From: Dendrophyllia cribrosa
Taxonomy: Eukaryota; Cnidaria; Anthozoa; Scleractinia; Dendrophylliidae
DNA: 64,000 nt
Direction: 5' to 3'
NCBI GenBank assembly: GCA_024195265.1
Contig: JAJLRJ010000001.1
Coordinates: forward strand, 53,489,202 to 53,553,201
The translations under genes were made by a program, and so were the position numbers. This document shows, one piece after another, positions 10,629-21,450 of the stretch (its first letter is position 1; each line of letters begins with the position of its first letter). Under the pieces are notes generated by a model. That model was not told the DNA's origin. It made no database searches and saw only the letters and a program-made list of their open reading frames with translations.

Positions 10629-11360
10629 AGACCTTCATGGTGACTGCGCACAAAATGAAGCCGTATGAACAGAATTAACTGGCAAGCAAGAAAGTTGTGT
10701 TGAACTATTTAAATTGAAACTTGGCCACTGATATCGACAGAGGAACTGTGAACAATGCAACGTTTAGTTCAGTATATTGTATATTAAAGTTTTACCAGTT
10801 ACCGTTTATGGCTCAGCCAGTTCCAAGCCTGACCACCAGCCCTTTTTTTTCCAATAAGATGCAAATGCCCGGAGGGGATGGACAAGTTTGGAATTGACCG
10901 ATCCATTACTTAATTCTTGGTTTTTCCTGCTCTCCTGCGAATGCTCTCCTTCACTTGTACTTTCCCACAATCAGCGCATGGAACAGGCCAACCAGCTACT
11001 TCATGTACAACCAAAGGAAGGCTCTCCTGAATTGACATATGTGTTTGACAAAAATAACTTGCCGGTTAGAATCTATTCTCCATACTACTATCGCATGGTC
11101 TAAAATGGGAAAAATACACGCCCAAAATGGGTATCATTTTGTTTTTGCAATTCAGCACTAATGTGCAGAGATTGTAGTAAATCACTTCAGTAGGATAAAT
11201 GTAGGATCAAAATATGTCACAATGTGTGGCAGAAGCTGCCGTAATTCCATATTTAATTCTTTTAGTGTCCAATTGGGAAAAATGGACATGTATTATTCAG
11301 TTTATTCTATAAATATATGAGTGTTAAAAAAATACATATTCTATAAATATTATCTTTGAG
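10629..11360. other. Gene A 3' flank; no gene seen
   Basis: An ATTAAA at 10783-10788 could serve as polyadenylation signal. Parts of 10640-11060 match the flanks of genes B and C once inserted repeats are removed. The 71-codon frame at 10888 overlaps this decayed duplicated flank and is not conserved. Confidence 0.5.
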
Positions 11361-11363
11361 TAA

Positions 11364-11518
11364 GGGCCTGGTCGCACTACAGTCAAAAACAAAAATTAGC
11401 CCGTGCAAAAATCGAGGAAAACAAAAGAAACCGCTCCGTTGGGACACGCTTTTTGTGGCATGTTTTTTTTTTTGTCATTTTGACGGGGTAATTTTTGTTT
11501 TTGACTAATGCGACCAGC
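11364..11518. mobile_element. Small inverted-repeat element (GGCCTGGTCGCA ends)
   Basis: GGCCTGGTCGCACTACAGTC at the left matches the reverse complement of the right end (GACTAATGCGACCAGCC), with AAAAACAAAAATTA continuing the arms. Noncoding, 155 bases. Confidence 0.7.
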
Positions 11519-11521
11519 CAG

Positions 11522-11739
11522 GGGGCCGTTTCTCGAAAGACCTGGTAATTCGGAATGCTGTTTTATTTTCATTGAAGATTGAGGTTTCAAAAGTTTTGCA
11601 GATAATACGATAAAACTATTAGTTAGAAAAACAAAATAGACTGTTTTGTTCGCTAGGACCTGCGGGGTTCTTTAGATTTTGATTTCAATATTTGGCTTCG
11701 GGCCCGAAAAGATACCGGGAGTTTCGAGAAACGGGCCCT
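11522..11739. mobile_element. Small inverted-repeat element (GGGCCGTTTCTCGAAA ends)
   Basis: GGGGCCGTTTCTCGAAA at the left and TTTCGAGAAACGGGCCC at the right form terminal inverted repeats of about 16 bases. It abuts the preceding element. Confidence 0.7.
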
Positions 11740-12589
11740 AAATCAAATAAAATGTACTTGTACATAAGTTATTAGTCCAATTTTTTTTCTATTGTTAATT
11801 TGAATGTTAAAAAATATATTCTTAGCTTATTTCAATTCATAACTATAAATGCAAAAATTAAAAAAAAAAAAACAATAATGGCAAAATATATTCTTGCATT
11901 TTGTACTCTACTCTCACTCGAGCTCGACTTAGAGAAATCGAGCTCGAGTTAGAGAAATCGAGCTCGACTACTATAACTCGAGCTCGATTACTATAACTCG
12001 AGCTCGATTGCCATAACTCGAGCTCGACTACACGAATTAGAGCTCGCTTTATGTAATTCGAACTCGATTTATCAAATTTGAGCTCCATTTATCGAATTCG
12101 TATTCGATTACCTCGAATTCGGGATCAAATTTTGCTCCTGGGCAACCGAGCTCCGTTTATAGTCATCGAGCAAAATTTGATCAAGGATGGATCAAATTTT
12201 GCTCCTGGGCAACCGAGCTCCGTTTATAGTCATCGAGCTCAATTTACCAATCGACGTCGATTACTTATCGAGCTCGAATCGTGGGGTAGTAATCGAGCTC
12301 AGTTTCATGAAATCGAGCACGAAACCATCAGTCACCGGGAAAATAGCAATCGAGCTCGAAAACATTTTGAGCTCGATTTGTTGGTGGACTATCCAGTTAC
12401 CGAGCTCGATTACAAATCAGTCACCGGGAAAATAGCAATCGAGCTCGAAAACATTTTGAGCTCGATTTGTTGGTGGACTATCCAGTCACCGAGCTCGATT
12501 ACAATCGTGCACCATTGTCCTCATCGTACACGGCCAGTAAACGACCTCGATTAAATTCGAGCTCGAAAGCCGGTGTAGAGACTATTTTT

Positions 12590-12592
<3 letters not shown>

Positions 12593-12643
<51 letters not shown>
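12593..12643. repeat. Poly-G tract inside the foldback arm
   Basis: About 51 consecutive G. The matching position of the inverted right arm is a C run at 13687-13710, and shorter versions lie at 14131-14145 and 20708-20727. The length differs in each copy. Confidence 0.95.
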
Positions 12644-12644
<1 letters not shown>

Positions 12645-12727
12645 GAAGGAGGTGAATTCGAGCTCGAAAGAACACAGTCCCTAATATGTCAAGTTATTGA
12701 GCTCGGATTGATTTGGGGTTCAAAAAA

Positions 12728-13128
12728 AGGGTTCAATTTTTTTCGTAAAAGTTTAGTTTTACATCGAACTTTTCCCCCCCATTTTTACATAATTCCGATA
12801 TAAAAAAAAGTAACGGCATTAAGGGGTTAAAGTAATTAAATTGGATTTAAATTCAGGAGAAATGTTTTTCAAATTTTTTGTGGTTGAAGTCAACTCTCTC
12901 TCTCGGGGGGCTGGGACAAAAAATATATATGTGCATCCCCCGCTCTCCTCCAGTCATTTTTATTTTTTGTCCTTTTCGCCAGACCGTCTTTGTTCGTCCA
13001 TTAGCCAGGCGGGTGCTTTAGTTACCAGGGTAAAGCAGCATGAACTAAACTGCACATATTTTGGAATTATGTAAAAATGGAAAGAAAGATCGATGTAAAA
13101 CTAACATTTTATGAAACAAAATGAACCC
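12728..13128. repeat. Palindromic insert in foldback body, copy 1
   Basis: AAAGGGTTCAATTTTTTTCG...TTTTACATCGA at the left is inverted at the right as TCGATGTAAAAC...GAACCCTTTT. A second copy is at 19347-19812. The ORF of 77-88 codons in both (MDLNSGEMFFKF...) is shared because the sequences are recent duplicates; it shows no domain. Confidence 0.6.
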
Positions 13129-14189
13129 TTTTGGGAGCTCCCTGTAAATATATATTTTTTTTAATCGAGGAGTTACTTTTAATATTTAACAACCGCAGTG
13201 AACGCCCAACGACTCAATATCTCAGTATCATCGCTCAGTTTGAATGATATATGTTTCACTTTGCACCTATGCTTATCTAAATTCTGAAACTTTACATTAA
13301 ATAAACATACAACTGTCACTGAAGCGATAAATATTTATATATATTGTGCAGTTTAATACACCTGAATACCGGCACGGCCGGAAATCTTACCTCTTCTATA
13401 GATTCTTTACATATCGTTCCTCGATATGTTTTACAAAATACCCGGGAATATAGGGCTTAAATTTGTTTGAACTTTAGTGTGAACAAAAAGAACAAAAAAA
13501 TGAAACAAAAATGGACAAAAGAAAACTTACCACTTCCCCTTTTCTTGCATCCTTGTGTCTATTTTATAGTTTATAGATTTTCTGGAAGTGTAATTCGTTC
13601 CCACGCTCGCGCAAAAAACTTCAGACCCAGATCCCTCTCCAAATAGCAACGCTACATCCGAACTTGACATATTCACCTCCTTCTCCCCCCCCCCCCCCCC
13701 CCCCCCCCCGGAAAATAGTCTCTAGACCGGCTTTCGAGCTCGAATTTAATCGAGGTCGTTTACTGGCCGTGTACGACGAGGACAATGGTGCACGATTGTA
13801 ATCGAGCTCGGTAACTGGATAGTCCACCAACAAATCGAGCTCAAAATGTTTTCGAGCTCGATTGCTATTTTCCCGGTGACTGATTTGTAATCGAGCTCGG
13901 TAACTGGATAGTCCACATCGAGCTCAAAATGTTTTCGAGCTCGATTGCTATTTTCCCGGTGACTGATTTCGTGCTCGATTTCATGAAACCGAGCTCGGTT
14001 ACTACCCCACGATTCGAGCTCGATAAGTAATCGACGTCGATTGGTAAATTGAGCTCGATGACTATAAACGGAGCTCGGTTGCCCAGGAGCAAAATTTGAT
14101 CCCGAAAGCCGGTCTAGAGACTATTTTTCCGGGGGGGGGGGGGGGAGAAGGAGGTGAATTCGAGCTCGAAAGAACACAGTCCCTAATAT

Positions 14190-14340
14190 ATGTATTTATC
14201 ATGGGTTACGTAACCTCATTTTTGGGCGTTTGTGACACTTTGTCACAATGCTTCATTAGGGGTGTCGGGTATATATACGGTGAGGCCTTCATTTGTATTC
14301 ATTCGAGTCATACGACCGCACTCTGTTCGCCTCTAAATTA
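14190..14340 (+). repeat. Ngaro split direct repeat A1
   Basis: Starts ATGTATTTATCATGGGTTAC and ends CTCTAAATTA at the gag ATG. It matches A2 (18639-18791) with very few differences and includes a TATATATA box (about 14271-14278) likely to act as promoter of the element. Confidence 0.9.
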
Positions 14341-15140
14341 TGTCCGACACTGGAAACGGCGTAGAATCAAATCTTGAGGTTCCTTTTGACGACTCTTCAC
14401 AACGGACTCCTATTCCGCCTTCTTCGTCTCCGCTACAACAGTCTCCTGACTTAGCATCGACGTTTTCTCTCTTTAAGGATTATTTCGACAAGAAATTGAC
14501 CGCGTTGAAGCACGACATCCAGGAAGACTCCTTAAGCAACAGTGATTCTATTGCTAAGAAGTTGAAAGAGGAATCCAAAATATCCTTCAAGTTTGAGGGG
14601 AACAAAAGGCAGTTCTACTTCAATTCCGGCCTTGCAGAGAAGGTTCAATCGGCTTCCACCGCTCTCGCTAAAAGGAAATTTGAAGTCGCCCGCTCTTATC
14701 TAGAAGAGCTAGACGCTGACATAAAGAAACGGAACAAACTTGTCAGATTGGCCGATAAATCCGCTGCCGGTTGGGACTTGGTCAACGAATATTTATCTGA
14801 CGAATTGGCTAGCGGATCGGAGGACGAAAAGCGAATTCGACGCGCAGAGCAGAGGGCCCTTCGCAAACGAAAAGATCGGCAGCAGCAGAAAACGAAGTCC
14901 GCAGCCAGGCAGAGTCAACCATCTGCAACCACCACTTCTTTTGCTGGCCAGCGTCAGTTCAATTTTGCTTCCGCTTCTCGTTCCTTTGCACCCGCTAGTA
15001 AAGCAAAGCCTGGCGATTTCTGCTTCGCTTGTGGTCGGCAAGGTCATTGGAGATCCGAGTGTCCTGGACATTCCCAACCCAGACCTTCAAGTTCCAGCCA
15101 GTTGAATTCCGGTTTCTCCTCAAACCTTGGAGGTAAATAA
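14340..15140 (+). CDS. Ngaro Gag-like protein with zinc knuckle
   Basis: An intact 266-codon frame, start immediately after A1. The N-terminal third is acidic and Ser/Pro-rich; the middle (about residues 75-190) is helical and highly charged, with AEQRALRKRKDRQQQK; near the C terminus (residues 228-241) is a CCHC knuckle, CFACGRQGHWRSEC (C-x2-C-x4-H-x4-C). Knuckles of this type bind the element RNA in Gag proteins. The reading frame downstream starts after a 43-base gap, so RT would need a separate start or a shift. Confidence 0.85.
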   Translation: MSDTGNGVESNLEVPFDDSSQRTPIPPSSSPLQQSPDLASTFSLFKDYFDKKLTALKHDIQEDSLSNSDSIAKKLKEESKISFKFEGNKRQFYFNSGLAEKVQSASTALAKRKFEVARSYLEELDADIKKRNKLVRLADKSAAGWDLVNEYLSDELASGSEDEKRIRRAEQRALRKRKDRQQQKTKSAARQSQPSATTTSFAGQRQFNFASASRSFAPASKAKPGDFCFACGRQGHWRSECPGHSQPRPSSSSQLNSGFSSNLGGK

Positions 15141-15183
15141 AAACCTTCCCAAGAACTTGGAGTAAAAGTTAAGTATTTATTTT

Positions 15184-17214
15184 GTGATTATGGATTTTTC
15201 CAGCTTAGAGTTTTTCAGAGAAAGAGACTCTAGTTCTTTAGTCGATTTCGATTACGATCGAAATCTATTCGAATATGAACAGAACTCTGTTTTGCCTGTA
15301 CTGAAAGGCAGGCTTAAGGCCGCGCTCCATTATTGGTATTCTATTGGCGCCAATAGCTTTGTTACTGATACTATCAAGTTCGGTTATCGCATCCCTTTTC
15401 TCAGTACCCCTAGTAGGGCGCTTTTTCGTAACAATAGGTCAGCTTTTGGACAATGCGTTGTTTGTCGAGTCGGCTATATCTGAATTAGTTTGCAATCACT
15501 CGGTGGTTGAGGTACCCTTTGTCCCACACGTTGTTAACCCGCTTTCTGTGTCGATTCAATCGTCAGGCAAGAAAAGGCTTATTCTCGATTTGAGGCATGT
15601 CAACCAGTCTATTTGGAAGCAGAAGTTTAAGAGCGAAGATTGGAGGGTCTTGTTATCATATGTAAACAAGGGTGGTTTCCTTTTCAGTTTTGATCTCAAG
15701 TCTGGCTATCATCATTTTGATATTTTTCCAGATCATCAAACTTTTTTGGGGTTTTCCTGGAATTTTTCTGGAACTGTCAGATATTTTTGTTTCACAGTTC
15801 TCCCTTTCGGCCTTAGTTCCGCCCCGTACATTTTTACCAAATGTCTCAGGCCGCTTGTTAAGTTTTGGAGACTTAGTGGCATCAAAATAGTCGTGTTTCT
15901 CGACGACGGGTGTGGTGAGGGTGATTCATTGCGAATTGCTAAGGATCATTCATTGCTCGTTCGGACATCGCTGGGTTATGCAGGTTTTGTCGCTAATTCC
16001 GCTAAGTCTACTTGGGAACCTACGCAGTCACTTGTTTGGTTGGGTTTGAACTGGAATCTTGTTTCTGGTTCGTTTTCTATCTCTGATAGGCGTATTTCCA
16101 ACTTTATTGGTTTTTTAGAGAAATTCCTTCAATCGGTTCCGTACGTCACTGCTCGGGATTGCGCCTCGATCGCAGGCCATGTTATGTCAATGTCACCAGT
16201 CTTGGGTAATTTGACTCGTCTTAAGACCCGTTTTTTTGTACAAGGTCATAGACTCCAGGTCTTCGTGGGATTCTCGGTTCAATATCGGGCTTCATAACGA
16301 TTGTCTTTCGGAAATATTTTTCTGGAAAAACAATATCGCGAGCCTTAATTCTAGACTTATAGTGCCTTATCAGGCGCCTTGTTTGCTTAGTTTTTCAGAT
16401 GCTAGTAACGTAGCCTGTGGCGCTTACCTTGTCGGTACTAGCCAAGTATGCCACCGTATGTGGAGTCCATGTGAGGCTATGAAGAGCTCTACATGGAGAG
16501 AACTTAAAGCCGTGTTTTTTGCTTTAACATCGTTTAAGGATTCAGTTCAGGGCAAGTCCGTTAAATGGCACTCTGACAATCAAGGGGCGGTCCGTATAGT
16601 TGACATAGGGAGTCCTAAAGCAGAATTGCATTCTATTGCGCTTGAGATTTTTGATTTCTGTAGGATTTTTAATGTTCGTCTTGTTCCTCAATGGGTTCCC
16701 AGAGAGCTTAATGTTTGTGCTGATGAAATTAGCAACATTATCGATTACGACGACTGGTATACTACCCAGGGGTTTTTTGCCCATTTAGATTCTATCTGGG
16801 GTCCCCATACCGTTGATAGGTTTGCTAACGCGTCCAATGCCCATCTCCCTAGATTCAATTCTAGGTTTTGTGTATCAGGCTCAGAAGCTGTTGACGCTTT
16901 TTCAGTCTCTTGGACGGCAGAGAATAATTGGCTCGTTCCGCCAGTACATTGTATCACAAGGGTGATCCAACATCTTGTTTCATGTGGTGCCTTTGGGACT
17001 TTAGTGGTCCCTTATTGGCCGTCTAACGTTTTTTTGGCCTTTTCTATTTGCGAGCTCGCTTGATTTTCAACCATACGTTGTTGGGTCCATTTACTTCCCA
17101 GATCCCTCGGGGATATTTGCTCTTGGGTGTTATAAGGATTCGCTCATAGGCTCTGATAAGTTCAATAGTGCGGTTCTAGCTGTCAGAATTGACGCTAGGG
17201 GTCACAGTTCTTAG
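15184..17214 (+). pseudogene. Ngaro reverse transcriptase / RNase H, frameshifted
   Basis: One protein in three reading-frame steps. The first part (15184 to about 15448) contains FGYRIPF. The second (to about 16233) carries the RT palm: KKRLILDLRHVN, FSFDLKSGYHHFDI, LPFGLSSAP and FLDD (the polymerase metal-binding pair). The third has RNase H residues: FSDAS, WRELKAV and HSDNQGAVRI, followed by a C-terminal part that continues in a fourth frame from about 17035 to the TAG at 17212. Each step is an apparent +1 base: near 15449, in the T7 run at 16231-16237 and in the T7 run at 17029-17035. Mutation or homopolymer miscalling in assembly are both possible. Confidence 0.85.
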
Positions 17215-17390
17215 GCATGGCGTTTTTTCTTTTATGCCGAGTGGTTTTTTGACTGCAGTGACGTTCGCACTGGTCAGTGGTTATGTTCGTGAGTTCAAGA
17301 AGTTTCGTCTGCTTGTTCCTTGACTGTGTTTCGAATGAAACTAGTTTGCCGAGTGGCTTGATTCTCGCCTAGTGGCGTTGTGCAGATTTG

Positions 17391-17421
17391 TACAGGGTTG
17401 TACAGGGTTGTACAGGGTTGT
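17391..17421 (+). repeat. Threefold TTGTACAGGG repeat in the RT-recombinase spacer
   Basis: TTGTACAGGG occurs three times head to tail. It lies in the 240-base spacer between RT and recombinase, which holds no other recognisable feature. Confidence 0.8.
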
Positions 17422-17452
17422 TTTTTGCGTTGTAAATTAGTTTCACGTTTGT

Positions 17453-18516
17453 TATGATATTTATTTTTGCAATGCTAACGTTGTTCCCATAGATTTTGTC
17501 AGAGGGGCTTTACAGCCTGGTTTTCAACATGTTGAAGACAGCCGCCTCAAGGTATTAGCTCAGGAGCTCCCTGAAGTTCTTCTCAAGAGCAAAAGCGCAA
17601 ATACAGCTAAGAAGTATGAAAGAGGTTTTAATGCATGGAGAAAATGGGCTTCACAGTTCAAGGAGATTGTAATTTTTCCCGCTTCTAGCGTTTATGTTTC
17701 TTTATTTTTTCTTTATTTTTTCTTAGTTTGATACAAGAATCGGTTTCTTGTAACATTATTGACGAAGTCCATTACGGGCTTAGGTGGTTTCATGATTTAG
17801 CAGGTCATCCCGACCCATGTAATTCACCTGTTGTTATTCCATTATTGGAATCTGCCAAAAGGCTTCTTAGTGTTCCGATTAGAAAGAAAGAACCAGTTAC
17901 TCCTGAGGTTGTTCAGCGCTTGTTTGCGCATTATGGCTCCGCTTCCGCTAGTTTATCTGATTTACGTTTGCTCAGTTTGTGTGTTTTGGGTTATGCGGGA
18001 TTTTTCCGTTTCAACGAGTTAGTTCAATTGCGCAGGTGTGATTTTCTATTTGAAGATTCTTTCATGAGAATTTTTGTTCAGCGTAGCAAGACGGACATTT
18101 ATAGGGATGGAGCTTGGGTTGTCATTGCTAAAACCCTAAAGCCTACTTGTCCTGTTATGTTAACCCTTCGTTATTTTTCAGTTGCTTCTTTTTCAGAAGA
18201 CAGTGAAGTTTTCATTTTCCGTCCACTTGTTTTCTGCAGCAGCAATGGATCTTATCGTTTTCGTGGGTCTGCCCCATTGTCCTACTCTAGGGCGCGCGAG
18301 ATAGTGCTTTCCGCTTTTGAGGCCGTTGGCCTCTCCAAACAAGATTATGGGCTTCACAGCCTTAGAGCTGGAGGCGCCTCCGCCGCGGCAAATGCCCAGA
18401 TTTCTGATCGTTTGTTTAAGAGACACGGACGTTGGAAATCAGACAAGGCTAAGGATGGCTACATAAAGGATAATACTCTTGCTTTGTTGTCGGTTTCATT
18501 GTCATTGGGTATTTAA
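17453..18516 (+). pseudogene. Ngaro tyrosine recombinase, broken by 11-base duplication
   Basis: The N-terminal arm-like region (about 17474-17700: KSANTAKKYERGFNAWRKWA) is one frame; after an exact 11-base tandem duplication, TTTATTTTTTC twice at 17701-17722, the protein continues in another frame to 18516. The catalytic part shows the R in FFRFNELVQLRR, HSLRAGG (H-x-x-R), HGRWKSD and the tyrosine in KDGYIKD. These enzymes insert a circular DNA intermediate. The frame has no clear ATG before 17474; expression may come by splicing or readthrough. Confidence 0.85.
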
Positions 18517-18540
18517 TTTACTTCCCGTTCTTTTAGTTCG

Positions 18541-18638
18541 CCCGTACACGGCTCGTGTTGACACACCCCATAAGTGGTTGCTTATTACATGGTAAATGAT
18601 TTATATTCGGTTGAGCGGGGGAGCGTATTAGAATATAA
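18541..18638 (+). repeat. Ngaro split direct repeat B1
   Basis: 98 bases, CCCGTACACGGCTCGTGTTG to GAATATAA, repeated at 19006-19103. It joins A2 directly; the B-A junction (GAATATAAATGTATTT) equals the junction expected in the circular intermediate. Confidence 0.9.
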
Positions 18639-18791
18639 ATGTATTTATCATGGGTTACGTAACCTCATTTTTGGGCGTTTGGGACACTTTGTCACAATGC
18701 TTCATTAGCGGGGTGTCGGGTATATATACGGTGAGGCCTTCATTTGTATTCATTCGAGTCATACGACCGCACTCTGTTCGCCTCTAAATTA
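18639..18791 (+). repeat. Ngaro split direct repeat A2
   Basis: Second copy of A1, with small differences (GTTTGGGACAC for GTTTGTGACAC, and TAGCGGGG for TAGGGG). Confidence 0.9.
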
Positions 18792-19005
18792 AATACCCAA
18801 TGGCTATATTAGCATTCAGGAGGTTTATTTTTTCTATTCTTGGCTTGCCATGTTTTGTTTTGTTTTTTCACATTATACTAGATTATGTTGTGATCGTAAT
18901 CTTCATGCTAGACATTACAGTTACTGCTCTGTTATTATTTTGCGCCACATTGGTTATTGACATATATCTTGTAATTTAATTGACATGGAGGACATAATAA
19001 AGAGG

Positions 19006-19103
19006 CCCGTACACGGCTCGTGTTGATACACCCCATAAGTGGTTGCTTATTACATGGTAAATGATTTATATTCGGTTGAGCGGGGGAGCGTATTAGAATA
19101 TAA
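19006..19103 (+). repeat. Ngaro split direct repeat B2
   Basis: Second copy of B1, with one visible difference (GATACACC for GACACACC). It ends at the insertion junction, where foldback sequence resumes. Confidence 0.9.
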
Positions 19104-19346
19104 GTCAAGTTATTGAGCTCGGATTGATTTTTCCGAATGTAGAGTTGCAATTTGGAGAGGGATCTGGGTCTGAAGATTTTGCGCGAGCGTGGGAACGAAT
19201 TATACTTACAGAAAATCTATAAACTATACAATAGACACAAGGATGCAAGAAAAGGGGAAGTGGTAAGTTTTCTTTTGTCCATTTTTGTTTCATTTTGTTT
19301 CATTTTTGTTTCACTTTGTTTCATTTTGTTGTTACAGGGAGCCCCC

Positions 19347-19812
19347 AAAAGGGTTCAATTTTTTTCGTAAAATTTTAGTTTTACATCGAACTTTTTCCTC
19401 CCATTTTTACATAATTCCGATATAAAAAAAAGTAACGGCATTAAGGGGTTAAAGTAATTAAATTGGATTTAAATTCAGGAGAAATGTTTTTCAAATTTTT
19501 TGTGGTTGAAGTCAACTCTCTCTCTCGGGGGGCTGGGACAAAAAATATATATGTGCATCCCCCGCTCTCCTCCAGTCATTTTTATTTTTTGTCCTTTTCG
19601 CCAGACCGTCTTTGTCCGTCCATTAGCCAGGCGGGTGCTTTAGTTACCAGGGTAAAGCAGCATGAACTAAACTGCACAAATTTTCTGTTTTTAAAAGAAT
19701 CGTATGTGGGAATTACTTCAACCCCTTAATACCTTACGTTTTTTTATATTGGAATTATGTAAAAATGGAAAGAAAGATCGATGTAAAACTAAAGCTTTTA
19801 TGAAACAAAATG
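19347..19812. repeat. Palindromic insert in foldback body, copy 2
   Basis: Direct copy of 12728-13128, with a 60-base extension near 19683-19750 absent from copy 1. Confidence 0.6.
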
Positions 19813-20350
19813 GGGTTTATAATATAATTAAACATGCCCAGCTGATTTAACAGATTCTTATTGATCAATCTTTATGTACTAATAAAGTACATCTTTCAGT
19901 TAAAAAAGCGGCACGTTCAAAATAATAAAGATTTTAATCAATAAAGATTTTGTGCAATAACTAAGCTTAAATATTTTCAGGTTTAGCTCGGTGTAACAAA
20001 ATTTTCTTTAATTTTTATACCTTTTCGTTACAATAAACTCGCGAGTTTGATGGGTTGTTGCACCGAAGGTGAGCCTTATTTCCACGTTCTTTAGGTCCTA
20101 ATAACAATATCAAATAGTCGCAGAAGCTCAAAACGTTATTACTTGTAGAAAAAAGGGAATAAATTAAAGTTATAAGTTTGTACACTTGACATTATCTCGA
20201 CTATACTACATGATGAGGGAAGGGATTATGTGTCGCCGCGAAGAACAAACAATGGACACTAGCCATGAAAAGATTTCCGTATAACCCCATACATTTGTTG
20301 TGCGTAGCGTTCTTAAAGAGCCCAAACAATTGGGATGTATAAAGAAAAAC
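19813..20350. other. Body of foldback copy 2; no gene seen
   Basis: AT-rich, with a short direct repeat of AATAAAGATTTT near 19923-19952. No supported reading frame. Confidence 0.5.
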
Positions 20351-21450
20351 AATAGGTCTAATACACCTGAATACCGGCACGGCCGGAAATCTCACCTCTT
20401 CTTTTGATTCTTTACATATCGTTCCTCGATATGTTTTACAAAATACCCGGGAATATAGGGCTTAAATTTGTTTGAACGTGTGAACAAAAAGAACAAAAAA
20501 ATGAAACAAAAATGGACAAAAGAAAACTTACCACTTCCCTTGTGTCTATTTTATAGTTTATAGATTTTCTGGAAGTATAATTCGTTCCCACGCTCGCGCA
20601 AAAAACTTCAGACCCAGATCCCTCTCCAAATTGCAACGCTACATCCGAACTTGACATATTAGGGACTGTGTTCTTTCGAGCTCGAATTCACCTCCTTCTC
20701 TCCCCTCCCCCCCCCCCCCCCCCCCCCGGAAAAATAGTCTCTAGACCGGCTTTCGAGCTCGAATTTAATCGAGGTCGTTTACTGGCCGTGTACGACGAGG
20801 ACAATGGTGCACGATCTCCACCAACAAATCGAGCTCAAAATGTTTTCGAGCTCGATTGCTATTTTCCCGGTGACTGATGACTCGATTTCATGAAACTGAG
20901 CTCGATTACTACCCCACGATTCGAGCTCGATAAGTAATCGACGTCGATTGGTAAATTGAGCTCGATGACTATAAGCGGAGCTCGGTTGCCCAGGAGCAAA
21001 ATTTGATCCAATTCGCGCTCGTTTGCCACCCGAGCTCGTATTAATTATGAAAGTCGAGCTCGTTTTATAAACCGTACTCGATTGGCTTTTATCCGTGTTC
21101 GATTTCTAATTCGTACTCGGTTCGTACGAATCGAGCTCGGTTGCGCAGAAACAAAAATTCATCCGAATTTCCTTTGCCTTTGTCTCGATTTATCACAAAA
21201 AAATGCTTTCTTCCCACTAAAGTTATAATATTTGCTCAAGTGACGCACTTCGAAAATAATAAAACACCGCGTCTATGCTTTATACTCCGATAAGGCATGA
21301 TTTTTCAGGCAAAATTAACGATTACCTATTTACAGATTATAATAATGTACCTTTTGAACTACCTCACTGTCCCTTCGGTTTTGTGTTTGCTTCGTAATAA
21401 GTGTGCATCTCTCCTTTTGTCTGTGTGTATGCATATCATCCGTTGTAAAC

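Larger units (their letters stand above)
11898..14100. mobile_element. Foldback element copy 1 with GAGCTCGA-rich arms
   Basis: The left arm (about 11898-12668) is made of irregularly spaced GAGCTCGA/TCGAGCTC octamers; the right arm (13685-14100) is its reverse complement, for example GACTATTTTTCCGGGG versus CCCCGGAAAATAGTC and ATCAAATTTTGCTCCTGG versus its complement at 14082-14099. The body (12669-13684) includes a nested palindromic piece (about 12728-13128). Two near-identical 110-base units repeat at 12310-12410 and 12423-12500. No long conserved protein frame was found, so it is probably nonautonomous. Confidence 0.7.
14190..19103 (+). mobile_element. Ngaro-type (DIRS-order) tyrosine-recombinase retrotransposon
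   Basis: A 4.9 kb element with gag (14340-15140), RT/RNase H (15184-17214) and tyrosine recombinase (about 17453-18516), in that order. Its repeats are A1 (14190-14340), B1 (18541-18638), A2 (18639-18791), B2 (19006-19103): the split direct repeats of Ngaro/PAT elements. No methyltransferase domain was seen, which favours Ngaro over DIRS1. Boundaries come from comparison with the empty site in the neighbouring foldback copy, where CCCTAATAT joins GTCAAG directly; no target duplication is present, as expected for recombinase-mediated insertion. It is broken by three apparent one-base insertions in the RT frame and an 11-base duplication in the recombinase, so it is probably not autonomous now. 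Confidence 0.9.
14101..21190. mobile_element. Foldback element copy 2, interrupted by a Ngaro element
   Basis: A truncated left arm (14101-14189) resumes after the retroelement at 19104 and runs to a right arm at 20681-21190. At 12686-12696 the first copy reads through the same point without interruption, so it is the empty site. The body around 19110-19345 is the reverse complement of 13490-13680, showing that the body itself is partly inverted between copies. Confidence 0.7.

Noticed and set aside
10888..11103. 71-codon ORF downstream of gene A
   Set aside because: Overlaps duplicated flank sequence in which the frame is not kept in the B and C copies.
12841..13074. Conserved protein MDLNSGEMFFKF (also at 19463)
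   Set aside because: Similarity comes from two recent copies of the same noncoding palindromic repeat; the C-terminal ends differ and no domain is visible.
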